DNA of 64,000 nucleotides, taken from assembly GCA_009733575.1 (NCBI GenBank), contig ML769411.1:60555-124554 (forward strand), given 5' to 3'. The translations under genes were made by a program, and so were the position numbers. The notes beneath the pieces are model-generated. The model worked only from the letters and a program-made list of their open reading frames with translations, was not told the origin of the DNA and did not search any database. This DNA is from Gymnopus androsaceus JB14 (taxonomy: Eukaryota; Basidiomycota; Agaricomycetes; Agaricales; Omphalotaceae). Below, one piece after another: positions 22,801 to 34,503 of this stretch (position 1 is its first letter; each line of letters begins with the position of its first letter).

Positions 22801-23838
22801 CGGAGTCTCTGCATTTGCGTCGGTGGACTGCTTTTTGTTTGGATTAAGCTTGACAGCAATGGTAGTCCCGAAGCGGGAGTGACGAGTGGCTGCTTGGCGC
22901 AATGTCTGGCGCTTAGAACGCTCCTCCTGAACGAGAAGCCGTTGTAGATCGTCAGCTGGTCGCTAAACGAACACGTCAGTTGAGAGGTAACTCTTGACGA
23001 ATTTAATACGCACCTTGGACTGATCTAGCGCAAGAGAAGAAGGCTGTACTCCTCGAAACAATAGGTAGATAACCTCAAGAACAATCGTGTTCCAACTGTC
23101 AAAGAGCGGATCTTTGTCACTATTGGCAGCGATAGTGAGAATGAGTTGGAGAATATGGGACTCGGAAAGCAGCCGGATGAGTTTCGACTGCATTGCTGAG
23201 AATTCCGCGTGATCAGCACTGAGGAACGTATTAGCCGGAAGATCCTTGATAAAGGCCAAGTTTCGAACGAGATGGAGGACGACATTGACAATCTGACCAT
23301 CTCTTTCCGTGCGCTCAGCCGAGCTCTTGGTCAAAGACGGTAGCATGATTCCGAATAAAGCCTCCAAGACTCCAGGTTTCAATATCGCTGCCTTGTAATG
23401 TAAATGGCTCTGCAAGAGCTGGGTGTAATCTGCTTTGCTGTCAAATTCGTCGTCCAATTCCTTCAACTCCTCCGCCAGATCGATAGGCCAGGTCATGGCA
23501 GTTAGCAAATCGGCGCATGCTATTGCTCGCTTGTCTTCCACGAATCCTTTACCTGCAGTCGCGAGCAGGATAGGAACGAGGTCGTTGGATAAGACGCGCG
23601 TTTTCCAGAAAATTCGAGCCATGGTACGGTCATCATCGTTCTCGTCTCTTTTCCAAAGTTTTTTCAGATCCTTCAAGCAGCCGCTGACCTGGTCCCCCAT
23701 TCGATAGACTTCTCCTTCGTATCCTCCCAGAGCATCCACGACTCCCTGCACGATAGGCTCAAACAATTTGCGCCTCTCGTCGACATCTTCGACAACTTCC
23801 TCTTCTGATTCAATGTCGATGACTTCGTTCTCGTCCAT
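19898..23838 (-). CDS. TOF1: replication fork protection factor Tof1/Swi1 (Timeless family)
   Basis: Nuclear partner of Csm3/Swi3 that stabilises stalled forks and supports the S-phase checkpoint. The N-terminal Timeless domain is clear: VVDALGGYEGEVYRMGDQVSGC, then KDLKKLWKRDENDDDRTMARIFW, DKRAIACADLLTAMTWPIDLAEELKELD, and ERDGQIVNVVLHLVRNLAFIKD. These are shown in segments. Later exons supply the middle region (KDIRSERAKI, about 22440-22525; SLAYLNSSVHMAYALLKMLERW). A Timeless C-terminal piece reads VQYKSAQFIEDSDAEYGDIESF (20350-20420), and the protein ends RKGRLVLSDEDE. I chose MDENEVID (23838) as start; an upstream in-frame ATG at 24009 exists. Two frame changes near 20322 and 20000 in the tail look like indels or small introns. 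Confidence 0.85.
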
Positions 23839-24030
23839 TGTAGCGTCGAGGTGATGAAGGAAAGGAACAAGGTGATGCGTGACTGCACGCGCTTGGTGAC
23901 GGCCGTGATTTCCCGTCATTGCCGCCGGAAAGAAATGGTTTCTTTGTAGACTTTCATAACCCCAACGCTCGGTGCGTTTTCGCAAATGACGGTCAATCTG
24001 AATGCTCATTTCTCGCCACTAGTCATCAAC

Positions 24031-25841
24031 ATGTCCTCCGAAAGCACTCTCTTTCGATGTAATCTCTGTTTCATGTGCGGGCGTGAAATATCGGCCACTT
24101 GTCAAAACGTTCTAAAGACGGACGAGCTTCGCAGTCTCTACATGCGCCGTGTATCCCACTCGGAGGCTTTAAGCTTATCCGCATCCATTCGGGAAGCGGA
24201 TTATGATCTCTGCCGCTACGATGCAGAGATCACTCGTCTACGCCGCACCCTAAAGACGTTGGAAGCTCAAAGGGCCAACCTTGCACTACAGCGAGGCCAT
24301 CGAAAGGCATTGGTATCCCTGTGCGACTGCTCCCCATCGAGATCCTTACGGAGATATTCTTTTTCATCTGCGACTCCTCGTACAGTCTTATGCTCACGAA
24401 CGAAAGCGTCTCGACCCCTGCGTTGAATTTATCGCAGGTTTGTAATGTTTGGCGCAATGTCATGTTTTCCAGACCATCATTTTGGACGCACTTTTCAATA
24501 AACCTTATACACTCGCCGAAGATGGGACGAGTGCTACAGCCCTATGAGGCACACTACAAATTGACAGATACCCCTATGGACCTCACCATAATTGCTGATC
24601 CGGGTCTTGAAGAAGGCCAGGAGGTGGGAGGTGTTCAACCGTGGGGTTGGGGAATGTGGAATTCATTGGTCGAACAGTCACACCGTTGGCGAAAAGTAAC
24701 CTTCAGCGGTAATTGGAGGACCTTTTTCTGCACTTTGTTGGACTTCACCGATAGTGCTGCCCTCCCGTTTGGAGGATTTCCAAAGCTGGAAGAACTGAGG
24801 TTGGAATGGGAGCCTATGTCCCTAGAACAGCAAGGCATACCAGCGCCATTCTTTCACCTTTTCAGTAATTCTCCTCGATTGAGAATCCTCTCAGTCCCAG
24901 AATATCAGTATTGGTATCCTTTTCCTTTCGGGCAGCTCACCACTATCGATGTATTGGATGGATGGTCACACAGACAAGTGATCCACTTTCTTCAACACTC
25001 TCCTCTCATACGCACAATATGCCTGGATGCATGGCAAGGCTATGATTATGTCGACAATGATATGACGGTTTACCAATCAGCATTAACCTCTGTCGCTCTT
25101 CTCCAACGTGATGGCAATGAATGTCTTGCGCTGATAAACTGCCTTCGATTGCCGGACTTGGTCTCCCTCCATGTTCATGTAGACAGCAGTATAGATGACG
25201 AGCCGGGCGACTGGGAAAAAGGTATATCAGATCTCATCCTCCGCTCTGCTTGTCCTCTCAAGCATCTTACACTTGATGGAGGATCCCTGGTTTCCGAGAC
25301 CGACCTGATCTCTTTGTGTCGACTTCTCCCCACCCTCACTCATCTCTCTATACAAGTGGAAGGAAATCGGTGTACTTTCACCGACGCCTTCTTCACTGAG
25401 CTTACCATTGTCTCTGGAGCCTCTATAGGCTCTTCTTCCATGCCACTCCCACAATGCAAGGAATCAATCCTTCCTCAACTTTCCTATCTTGTCATCCGCA
25501 TGGAAGCTGGTTACCCTCAGCTACGAGGTCCTCTTCCCTCCGTCGAGGCGATCTTAACGATGGCTCAATCCCGTTGTCCCATACCTCCTGGTATGTCTGA
25601 TTATCTCCTACCAGCATCTACAGCCAGGTCCGAGTCTGCACCTCTTCAAACCTTTCATTTCGGCCTATCAGCACACCATCCTCCTTCCGATCATGACGAA
25701 AGGTCATTATCCGCATTACGAGAGCTCCATGCCGAAATACCACTTCTGGGGGATGACTGGTATGTAGACTATCGAGGCTCGATCTACAATCCGGTCTCTG
25801 CGGAAAGATACTGGGATGGACATCCTGGTGGCAAAGTATGA
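24031..25841 (+). CDS. F-box protein with LRR-like C-terminal part (one frame break)
   Basis: Probable substrate adaptor of an SCF ubiquitin ligase. The N-terminal region from ATG 24031 carries paired cysteines (CNLCFMCGRE) and a coiled coil (EITRLRRTLKTLEAQRANLAL). The coiled coil followed by an F-box (LLPIEILTEIFFFICDSSYS, 24327-24386) is the classic Agaricomycete layout. A long C-terminal part has loosely repeated Leu-rich segments with HLTLDGG- and LVSLHV-type strands. The coiled coil and F-box lie in different frames, with a 1-nt type break near 24300-24320 and no plausible intron, so this copy may be decayed or mis-assembled. It is divergently oriented from TOF1 with about 190 bp between the starts. 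Confidence 0.75.
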
Positions 25842-26461
25842 TTTGCTTCTAGAGTGGTCACCGAGATTCGGAGTCCCTTTTGCTGTATCCCATCTACCAG
25901 ACCTCGTATGTGAACGTAAAGTTTAGGCCTTTACATGCTGCTTAATTTCTTCTGATTCTATTTTTCCGAGTCAAGCTGCAATAACGCTATATTCCGCCTT
26001 TTTGTTTTTACCTGAAAACAATAACATGCATGTATCATACGATAACAAAGATGGCTGCTACATACATACTCACATCTACAAATATTTACCACATCCAATC
26101 TATGTAAAACTTTACCTTTCCCGTCACTGCTGCACATAGTAAAACCATGTCTTCTCAAAATTCAGACCAACATCCTACCTACTAGCTCTCGCCAAAGTTG
26201 AACTCCAAATGGTCTTGAACCCTCATCAACCCAAACTCATGTTCAAAACTCGGATGGCTGGACTAGCCACGCTCCAACGGTTACGAAGGGGGTTTCATTC
26301 ATCTGAAGAATGTAAACGAGTTCGACATAAATCCAGCTATAAATTTCACACATCTACAAATACACACCGCGTCCAATCTAAAACTTCACCGTTCTCCGTT
26401 CACTCCTTGCACATAAAACCTCATTTTCCCACCTCCTACATTTAATATTTTACCTCCCGTT
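25842..26461. repeat. spacer with diverged 90-bp duplication
   Basis: The text CACATCTACAAATA..CCAATCTA..AAACTT..CACATA recurs at about 26070-26150 and 26346-26445, as a diverged direct duplication between convergent genes. No gene is seen. Confidence 0.5.
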
Positions 26462-29128
26462 TCACCTCCAGCATTCGATGTCTGTGTTCTTGGTCTCTGA
26501 CAAACTAACCTCCCTGTCCACGACAAACATATTCCTCATCCCCTCATACCCCGATCCACTCGTTCCAATCCAGACCGCATTGTCAACATCACCCGGTATG
26601 CCATCACCGCGATGCTCAAGCGCATAGATATTGGCATACAAGAGTTTAGGGAACCACAACTCGGTGGATGGTTGTGCTGGCCAAGCTGCGACGGGGTCCT
26701 CCGGAGAAGAGATTCGTGGCGCAAGGACGGGAGGAAGGGACGCGGATATCTCCCATGTTAGGATACCGAGTGGTGTCGTTAACTGGAGAGGAAGAGGAGA
26801 CTGATTTGGGGGCCAAAGGAGGCTGAGGCTGGAAGTCTGCCCAAAGTAAAGATGGAATGTGCGGAGGTACTGCCAGAGGGTAAACTAGGATAAACATTTA
26901 ACTGGCCTAGAAGGAAGGCAAGTGCTAGCGGCTGAGCGATGTCTTCAGAGATGACGGTGATGACAAGGCCAACAGAAGTCAGTCGATGCTGGTTTGGAGT
27001 ACCTGCAACGCTGGGAAGCGTAAATCGGATCTTTAGGTTTGTCCATCCATGACCTAAACCCGCGTCTTCACTAGAAAGAGAAGTAATTTCAATGGGCGAA
27101 GATACCGAGTCCTTAACGGATAGAGCAATATCAACATCCACCCCAGAGACTTCGGTTTCAAGCTTGTAAACTGCCGAAGCCTCATATACTCGCCCTGCTG
27201 TCGTAGCCAATGACTGCACAGGTATCCAAACACAGCGGAACATCGCGTTCTCAGGCTGCATCCCGAGGGCATTCACCTTCAATCTCAATGCACTCCCGCC
27301 GTTCCATGCATCATCCATACATATCTCCGATTTCGCAACAGGAAGATCAAGGCCTTCAGGATCCATGATGTCCCCATCCCAAGACACTGCGGGTTTAGGC
27401 CACACCAGGTCCCCCAATGAGGTTTGTTTATCCACGTCCGTCCACCCATCCGGTCGATGAAACACCTTCACGCCCTTGACAAACCAATTTCTGCCGACTC
27501 CAGGGGAAAAAGTCGTATGGAACGGGAGGAGTATCGGATCCGGAGGCGGAGTGAATTGGAAATACGATGCAAGTGGAGTGAAGACATCGTGTACACCGCT
27601 CTCGCAGGGTAATTCGCCGTTCTTCAGCGGAGGCATGGCGGGCACAGTGATTATTTCGGTAGAGTCGGCTTGATCCCGCCCAAAGCTTGCGCTCGTAAGT
27701 CCACCAAGAGTCCCAATTCCATCCTGGTTTATCTTGTTCAGACTCCCAAGTCCAGGCCGGACCGAATAAGGCAACACTGAGGCCAAGCGAAGAGGGTGCA
27801 ATATGAGAGATTGCTTTGAATGAGCCAAAGCCACCACTTCCGTGCGATCCACGACCCCAGACGTCTGAGAGTAGTTTAGAAGACAGTAGTAACTGGAATT
27901 GCGGATCTATACGTACCAACACCCATGTAGATATCTTGAAGTTTCTTGCGGTGAATATGAGGATGAGAATTTACATCTCCGGTTAATGACGAGTCAAGAC
28001 TGAGGAAGTATTGCGCCGTCAAGGAAGGGTAGTTATTCCTCCACTAAGAAAATACGGTTATCAAGGCAAGTCCTGAACAATATGTGTAAAGACCTTCATA
28101 CCGTGTAGTTGCCAAACAGTGAGGAGGACGAAAGAAAGAAAGGCAAATTGAGACTATTCAAGCGATCCTGCCATGCTAGTTTGCCGTTGATAATGACACT
28201 ATCATACCTGAGAAATGCAGCGGGTTAAAGCACATCCACTTGTGGAATAGATGACAAGCGTACCAGATTGCCTCAGCATGATCCCCTACTTTCATCTTCA
28301 GCTCGGAATTCAGAAGAGTAATCCATGCAGCCAATGCACGCGTCTGCTCTAATCCACCGACCAAGGGACATTCAAAATTGAGCAAATATCCATCGAATCC
28401 GCGCTGTCTAGCAAGATCTGCGAGGACTCGAGCATAGTGAGGAGAAACAGGTAGCGACGTTGATGCGTGAGGTTGGGATACGAATCCAGTGCGAGATTTA
28501 GGCAATTGGCCAACGAGGAGGCGTAGGCAATCTTGTTCTCCGCCGCCTTCAAAGATCCTGACGATAAGAGGTAAGTCTCGCATTTCATTAAATCGATTGC
28601 CACGTACAAAGTTCCGAGCATCTTGACTCCATTCCTATGAGACGCATTGACCCAACCTGGGGGTGGGACCGTTACACGATGATGGGAAAAGCTAGTCAAG
28701 GTTAATAAGACTCGCAGATAAGAAATCAAGAAAAATACCCACTATACAAAGATATCACAGCTGGACCAAAAGTTGAAGGTATATGAAAGAGAGAAGGGAC
28801 TCTCTGTATAACCACCCTGTAGGATTGATTCTATAAGCAATCGTAAGAGTCGTATCGCGACAGAATAAATGAACCTTGTAATCGTGGCATACCTTGAAGG
28901 TTAGGTAAACAAAATCAGTTTTATTTCTCAATCGATATGTAAAGCCAAGCTGGTTTTCACCAAAAGCTTTCCGTGCTGCTCGTTTCCGGATCGAGAATAT
29001 AATGGCAAGATATTGTCAAACAACTTTGCGCTTGAGAAGGAGGATGCCCATTCATCCAATTCCTCAAGGTTTTCAAAATACGATTGTTTGGGAGGAGAAA
29101 ATGTTTTCGGTTTTCCAAGAAAAGGCAT
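26462..29128 (-). CDS. GH85 endo-beta-N-acetylglucosaminidase (ENGase)
   Basis: Cleaves the chitobiose core of N-glycans, probably on cytosolic free glycans since no signal peptide is visible. From the start (MPFLGKPKTFSPPKQSYFEN) the family text follows: VCHDYK, GGYTESPFS, a YFSHHRVTVPPPGWVN segment, GVKMLGT and FEGG. The catalytic loop is GFDGYLLNFE, with the Asn-x-Glu pair. The typical DIYMGVDVWGRGSHGSGGF comes near 27860-27935. The C-terminal beta domains end in WFPKLLYANIYALEH and TDIECWR. At least seven introns are seen, including an intron near 26824-26890 and an 18-nt micro-exon (28875-28892). The gene appears complete. Confidence 0.88.
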
Positions 29129-29690
29129 AGATAATGTGGTTCAAGAAAAGCGGGGCACGGGTTATGCTTAGCGCCAAGGTTCAAAGGGCGCTTAAACTAG
29201 GCGCCTGCAAGTACCCTCATCTCGAAATTGAATCAGTTTCATGGCCACCTTCACTTCCGCTTGTCGGAAAGTTCACTAATACGTTCATCTTAATATCCGT
29301 CTAACCTTCCGACACATTTCATCCCAATTTATTCCGCTTTGGATGCTTCCGAACGACTCCGTAGTACTCCGTGTATTTAATCTTTCGAACCATCTGCTCT
29401 TTCCAAGGCTGAAAAAGGGCTGGTTGAGTTTTTATTCCCTGCGGTTGAGTGTCATTCCCGGAAAGGTACTGGCCACAGTTTAAAGCCGTTCAGCTGTTCC
29501 TTGAACGGTCGAAGGAGAAGCCATCATAGTTCTCTACTTTTTCCATCGCGGTGGTGCTTCACAGCTCCGGGAGAACATGCCTTTCAAGTTGTCGCGCGCC
29601 CGCTTTCGGATAGACAGACTATATACATGACTATTTTAGTATGCGCATTAGAAATCGCATGTCTCTGACGATTTTAACAAGGAAGAGCAT
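29129..29690. other. intergenic region
   Basis: Upstream region of the ENGase gene. I see no gene, repeat or RNA in it. Confidence 0.5.
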
Positions 29691-30478
29691 ACCGAAACAG
29701 CTCACTGAGAACGTCAGTATATAGGCCCTTCCTTTCATTCCTTCGTTCGGAGTCTATGTCAGGTCATGAAATATATTAATAGGAATGCGTACCAATCCAG
29801 GTTCTGCGCACTGTAGCCTGAGTAGAAAGCTCTCAAACGGGTCCATCGATCTAGCGGAAGTCTTTCTTCCAAAATCCTCACTTGTTCTACTTGAAGCTTT
29901 ATCTGAGCTAGCTTCCAACGACCTATGACACCATTTATTCCATGCACAACAACAATAGATCCAAGTCGTTTGATGGCCTTTCCGGAGTGTGCACCAAGTC
30001 CTGGGATAGTACTAGACGAAGAAGTGTAGGGTCCAGTACTGGTGAAGATACTGCTGGTTTCAGTGGAGCAGTTTTCGCTTGTAGTCAGTCCTTCGATCTC
30101 CATATTTCCAAAGTTGTCCTGAATCAGCTGCAATGCGCGTGTTTGAAGGGAGCGGCTGTATGGAGGACTATTCCCTATTTGTTTTAGGACATAAAGATTA
30201 GAAATGAATTGAAAAGCATACCGAGACAGCTCCAGCAAGTCACTGTAAATTGCTCTCAAATCATCACTAGACTGGGGCAGCCCTCTTTCAAAGATATTCT
30301 CAATCTGAGCTAGCCTTCGACGAATTAGGATAGACTCTACTCCATTGATAACAGCAGATCCCAGCGCTGTGATAGCCCTTCCGGAGAGTGCACCAAGTCC
30401 CGGAATGGTAGACGAAGAGCTGATAGTTCGCGCACTGGTGATGATACTGGAGGTTTCAGAGTGGTTATACTCGTCCAT
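29690..30478 (-). CDS. hypothetical protein with tandemly duplicated module
   Basis: Starting at MDEYNHSETSS, the reading contains the same module twice. ETSSI..SSSSTIPGLGALSGRAI (residues 8-40) and LAQIE..ILEERLP-type helices recur at about residues 140-235 as ETSSI..SSSSTIPGLGAHSGKAI and LAQIK..ILEERLP. Each module seems to end at a GTATGC-type donor, so the true exons may differ from the open reading; the stop of the open reading is at 29759, and exon-like sequence continues to about 29690. The GLG..G stretches suggest small helices. No known domain. A MITE-like element (30557-30706) lies 79 bp upstream of the ATG, probably in the promoter or 5' UTR. Confidence 0.45.
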
Positions 30479-30556
30479 TGGATACAGTATGGAGCTCTTG
30501 TTTTCTTTGTTTCAGTTCGAGGTTTTAATAGAAGCTACCTTCAAGAAGCACAGTCG

Positions 30557-30706
30557 CATCAGCAAAACTCGTATTTTTGCTGGAGAAAACCCATTCATTT
30601 GGGACATCTCTGGAGCAAGGTACCCTATTCCAGAGACCTCTGGCTGTCAAGCTCCAGAGCCTGAGATCTCTGGAGACCTCCAGCAAAAATACAGGTTTTG
30701 CTGATG
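30557..30706. mobile_element. MITE-like inverted-repeat element, CTCTGGAG-type, 150 bp
   Basis: Nearly identical to the copy at 5825-6002 in the left arm (through CTCTGGAGCAAGGTACCC and beyond) and in the last 40 bp. The central part containing TTGACAG..T-run is mostly missing. The ends are CATCAGCAAAACT at the left (one change) and exact at the right. The flanks read CAGTCG and CAGTCA, a possible 5-bp duplication. Confidence 0.8.
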
Positions 30707-31956
30707 CAGTCATCTGATACGGCCAGAACAGCATTTCGACAGCTTTGTGAATCCTGTCCACAAGCCATACCTATATGGTCAGAATGCAAACACAAAGCTC
30801 CGGGCCCTGAAGCCGAATATCCAGATACTAGTTGCCGGGTTTGACCGGCGCTAAGATAATTTACCAATACTGGACCTGGACTGTGTCGGTTATTGTTTGC
30901 AGTGCTTACAGTCTCATTGGTTTGGTTTTTGGTTCCTCTTTGGTGAAGGAAGCGGTAATGGTTGGGTAATGGTCTCCGAGTTTGGTCTCGGCTTACCTAC
31001 CTAGTGCGATTTCACGCTTTGACTCGTATCCTCACCACAAATATTTCATACTAAGTCTTATATCAAGTCTTCATACCTTGCGGATTTCGTATCATGCTTT
31101 CGACAATAGTTTCTTAATTAGTTACGTTTACTTATTTGACATTACTTTTCTAGTTACATAAACACTTCGTACTAGTTACATCCGAACTTCTTGGTCCTTG
31201 CCTCCCATTGACCCGACCACCTGCGCTAAAATTCTTGCGTGCGGGCTACATTCAACACTTTTCTTGCCGCGAAAAGAGATAAGTCCGCCAATTCTTGCAC
31301 CCTGGGTGTGTACTAGGTTTGTTTTGTAGGTTTTCTGGGTGTTATGTTTTGAGTTTCGTCGCCAAAAGATCAGTCCGCCAATTCTTGCCCCTGGATGCAT
31401 GGTCTTACCTTCTTTAGTTTCGCTTACTCTGTGTTTACGGTTTGGAATTTGGATTGAGACTTTTCTTCTCCAGAACAGTTCCAACCGAGTTCCAACAATG
31501 TTCAGATTTATAATTATAAGGCTTCTCTTTACGCCTTCCGTTCGACGGGTCACTCGACCCTTTTGCCAGGGTCACAGGCTGCACAAGGTCTCATTAGATG
31601 GAATTAGGGAAGCAGTAATTTTTAAACTTTTCACGGTATCGTTTCATCAGGCATCATGCGTAGCTGAGGCGGGGAGGAGTACATGTGCCCAGACTTAGAT
31701 GTGTCCCCCCGCCCCCCGGCGGTGTGTTCTGTAGCGTGTTTTGTAGCTGTAACTTAGAAATTTTACAGTACTAGTACGGTAAACCGGTTGTTCGGAAACG
31801 GACCTTGAGTACCAGTATTATTCATATCCTATCAGGCATATCCTAGCTATCCAGATTAGAATACATAATACCTGCCAGGTGCGCAAGCCGAAGAATGGTC
31901 CAAATCTGGAAATTCAGCGCTTACCTTTAGCGCCTGTCTCTTTCTCATGAACCACG
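30707..31956. other. intergenic region with a short direct repeat
   Basis: GTCCGCCAATTCTTGC occurs twice, near 31280 and 31373, about 90-100 bp apart and each followed by CCCTGG. The intervening text has TTTTCTGGGTGTTATG. No gene is supported. Confidence 0.5.
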
Positions 31957-34362
31957 ATGAGCAGTCGCTCACCATCGACCTCGAGATCTACAACGCGCTC
32001 AGGCTCAGGTTCAGCCACCCCAAATTTGCCTTCCACCATCATAAATCCAGTCAAACACAAACTAGCTGTTGCACCAGCCCTTCGACAATCACCCTCTTTA
32101 TCGAATTTGCGGGTTCATAGTTATCATGGCAATGCCGGAGCCAATTCTGGTCCTACCAGTGGTTTAGGGAGCTCTGCTTCTTCGGTGTTTAATTTGGAAT
32201 TGGATTCTGGTCAGGATTCACCTCTAGGGAAGGCACTATTAGTTCAGGGTGAGTTGGATGAGGATTCGGAGGATTCAATGTCTCGAGGACTCGGGCTCGG
32301 AGAATCGGAATCGAAGCAAATTCTAAGGGATCAGCTACGGAAGACGCTGAAAAACAACGTTGTCCATACGACGCGGCCCAAACATCCTTCTCCTCGACCT
32401 CCAAGTCATAATATTCGCGACTTGCCATCCTCCTACTCATATTATATCCTTACCAACGCCGGAAAACCCGTGTTCATTTCCCAACCTAGCTCATCCTCCA
32501 ACCCAAACCGATAGAAATCTCCTCCCTAATTGGAATAATCCAAGCTCTCATTTCCGTCTTTATCGACGACAATGACAAGCTGAAATGTATAAACACAGAT
32601 AAAACACGGATAACTTTTTAATACGATCTCCGTTGTATTATGTTTGTGTCTCTACCTCTACAAATTCTACTTCTTCCACGTCCACGCCAAACATCACAGA
32701 CACCTGGCGTCTGGAATACCTACACCTCACTCTCCTCTCTTTGATCACTGCCACACAACTAGACAAGATATTCCGTATTGAAAAGAGGAATAATTTTGAT
32801 TTGGGGAGAATGCTGGGCGGGGCGGGGGGAGAAGTCATTCTGGAGGAAATGTGTAGACGCGTAGGTGGTGGAAGTGAAAGTAGGGATTTTGGCATAACGA
32901 TAGCGATGATGATGGGTGCATTAAGGGTTATGAGATTGGATAGAGCTGTTAGGGATAGAGTCGGAAAAGCATTGTGTTCCTACTGGAAAGGTGACAAAAG
33001 ACATATTATACGTGGTACTTCTCAATGGAGAGGAGATTGTTACGCTCATTAGACCAAAGAAACATTCGGTGCATCCTGCGGGTGGGTTATATCATTCTTG
33101 CGACTTTCACCTGTCTGACTCAATCTTACACAGACATACACGTCCTACTAACCCTCCTCTCCTCTCCTTCACTCGTCAACTCACCAGCAGCCGCCCTATG
33201 GGTCCCCCTGTGTCTTCCGAAATGGAACGACGGGAGGATGGTTAATGCGTATGTTGTCGATTTGACGAGTCTGGCGTCTTCTTCCGGTGCAGAAGACACA
33301 ACTCCAGCGATCCGCCGCTCATGCGAGGTCTCCAATCTCAGAATTGAACCCAAAATCATCACAATCGCAACCGTCTTCACCGAAACCACATCATCAGGAA
33401 ACACAAACAAACTAACCCTCGTCTGCATCAGCGGCGGGAGTGACTTTGATACTGTTAGGGCATGGTGTGATGAGTGTGTAGAGAAGTTGTGTCGCGGCGA
33501 CTCAGAGAAAGATGGGAATGGGAAAACTTCGAACGACGTGTCGTCTGCGTCCTCGGGTCCAGGATCAGCAGGTCAAGTACCAGGTCTACCGTTATCATCA
33601 ACCCTACATCACCTCTTATTTCCATCCTCGTTGCGTGGAACCGGGGGGCCCTACTCCGTCTCATCTCTCTCCATCCCCGGCTTGAGACATTTTGTGTACA
33701 AAGCTCGAGGGATGGTGCAGGTTACGTTCCCGGTATGGGAGGATGATTTGTGGGAGGATGCTGACGGTGCACTTGAAGAGGACAATGATGTCGACGAGCA
33801 AGATGAGGAAGTCGATAACATGGAGGTCGAAGGAAAGGGGAAAGGAAAGGGAAAGAGCGACGGTAGGGCTCGAAGTAGGGATGCACGAATCTCAAGAATC
33901 CTAACACTCTACCAAATCGTACATGATGCGATACATGCAAAGGGGCAAGGGTCTGTGATATCGACGACGTCCGCTCCTGTTCAAAAGCTTGCGGAGTCTG
34001 GTATAAGCGCGGGCATGGGTGGGGAGACAACTCGGATTCGTACAATGCCACGGAATGCGGACAAATCCAGCTCAATTTTAACCCCTTCATCACGCTCAAA
34101 AGAGGAGACCAGAGAATCACTCTCCCTCAAAACCTACTTCTTCCGCACGCCTACCGAATCCGTCTTGGGGTGGCTCACATCCCAATTCGAAGTCTACGTC
34201 ACTCTCTCGCCGTGGATACCAAAATCCGCAGCGGTAGGAGCGGCAAATGGGGTTGTGGAATGGGTGGGGAGGGAGGATTCCGATGGGGGAGGGGGGCTTG
34301 GAGGGAAGGGAGGAAGGGCAGGAGGAGGAAGGTTGTTTTTGAAGGATGCGCCGGTTTTTTAG
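31957..34362 (+). CDS. MON1: vacuolar fusion protein Mon1 (with apparent frame breaks)
   Basis: Subunit of the Mon1-Ccz1 GEF that loads Rab7/Ypt7 on late endosomes and autophagosomes. A disordered head (1-150) leads to the longin-type text YYILTNAGKPVFIS, then EISSLIGIIQALISVFIDDND, LQLDKIF-like TATQLDKIFRIEKRNNFDLG, TKDILYVVLLNGEE, VTLIRPKKHSVHP, WVPLCLPKWNDGRMVNAYV, an acidic insert and a C-terminal TYFFRTPTESVLGWLTSQFE. The conserved text moves between frames at about 32500, 32990 and 33080, with no convincing introns. So the gene is either carrying assembly indels or inactivated. As Mon1 is normally single-copy and important, indel errors seem likelier. Confidence 0.85.
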
Positions 34363-34503
34363 GGAGTCTATGTCGAAAATCCAAGTATCTCATCGCAATG
34401 TTAACGTTCTCTCAACCTACTGTAACATAGATGATCATTATAGATATACTATTGAACCCACACACCATTACGCACTTCAAAAACAGGATGCATTATATTT
34501 ATA

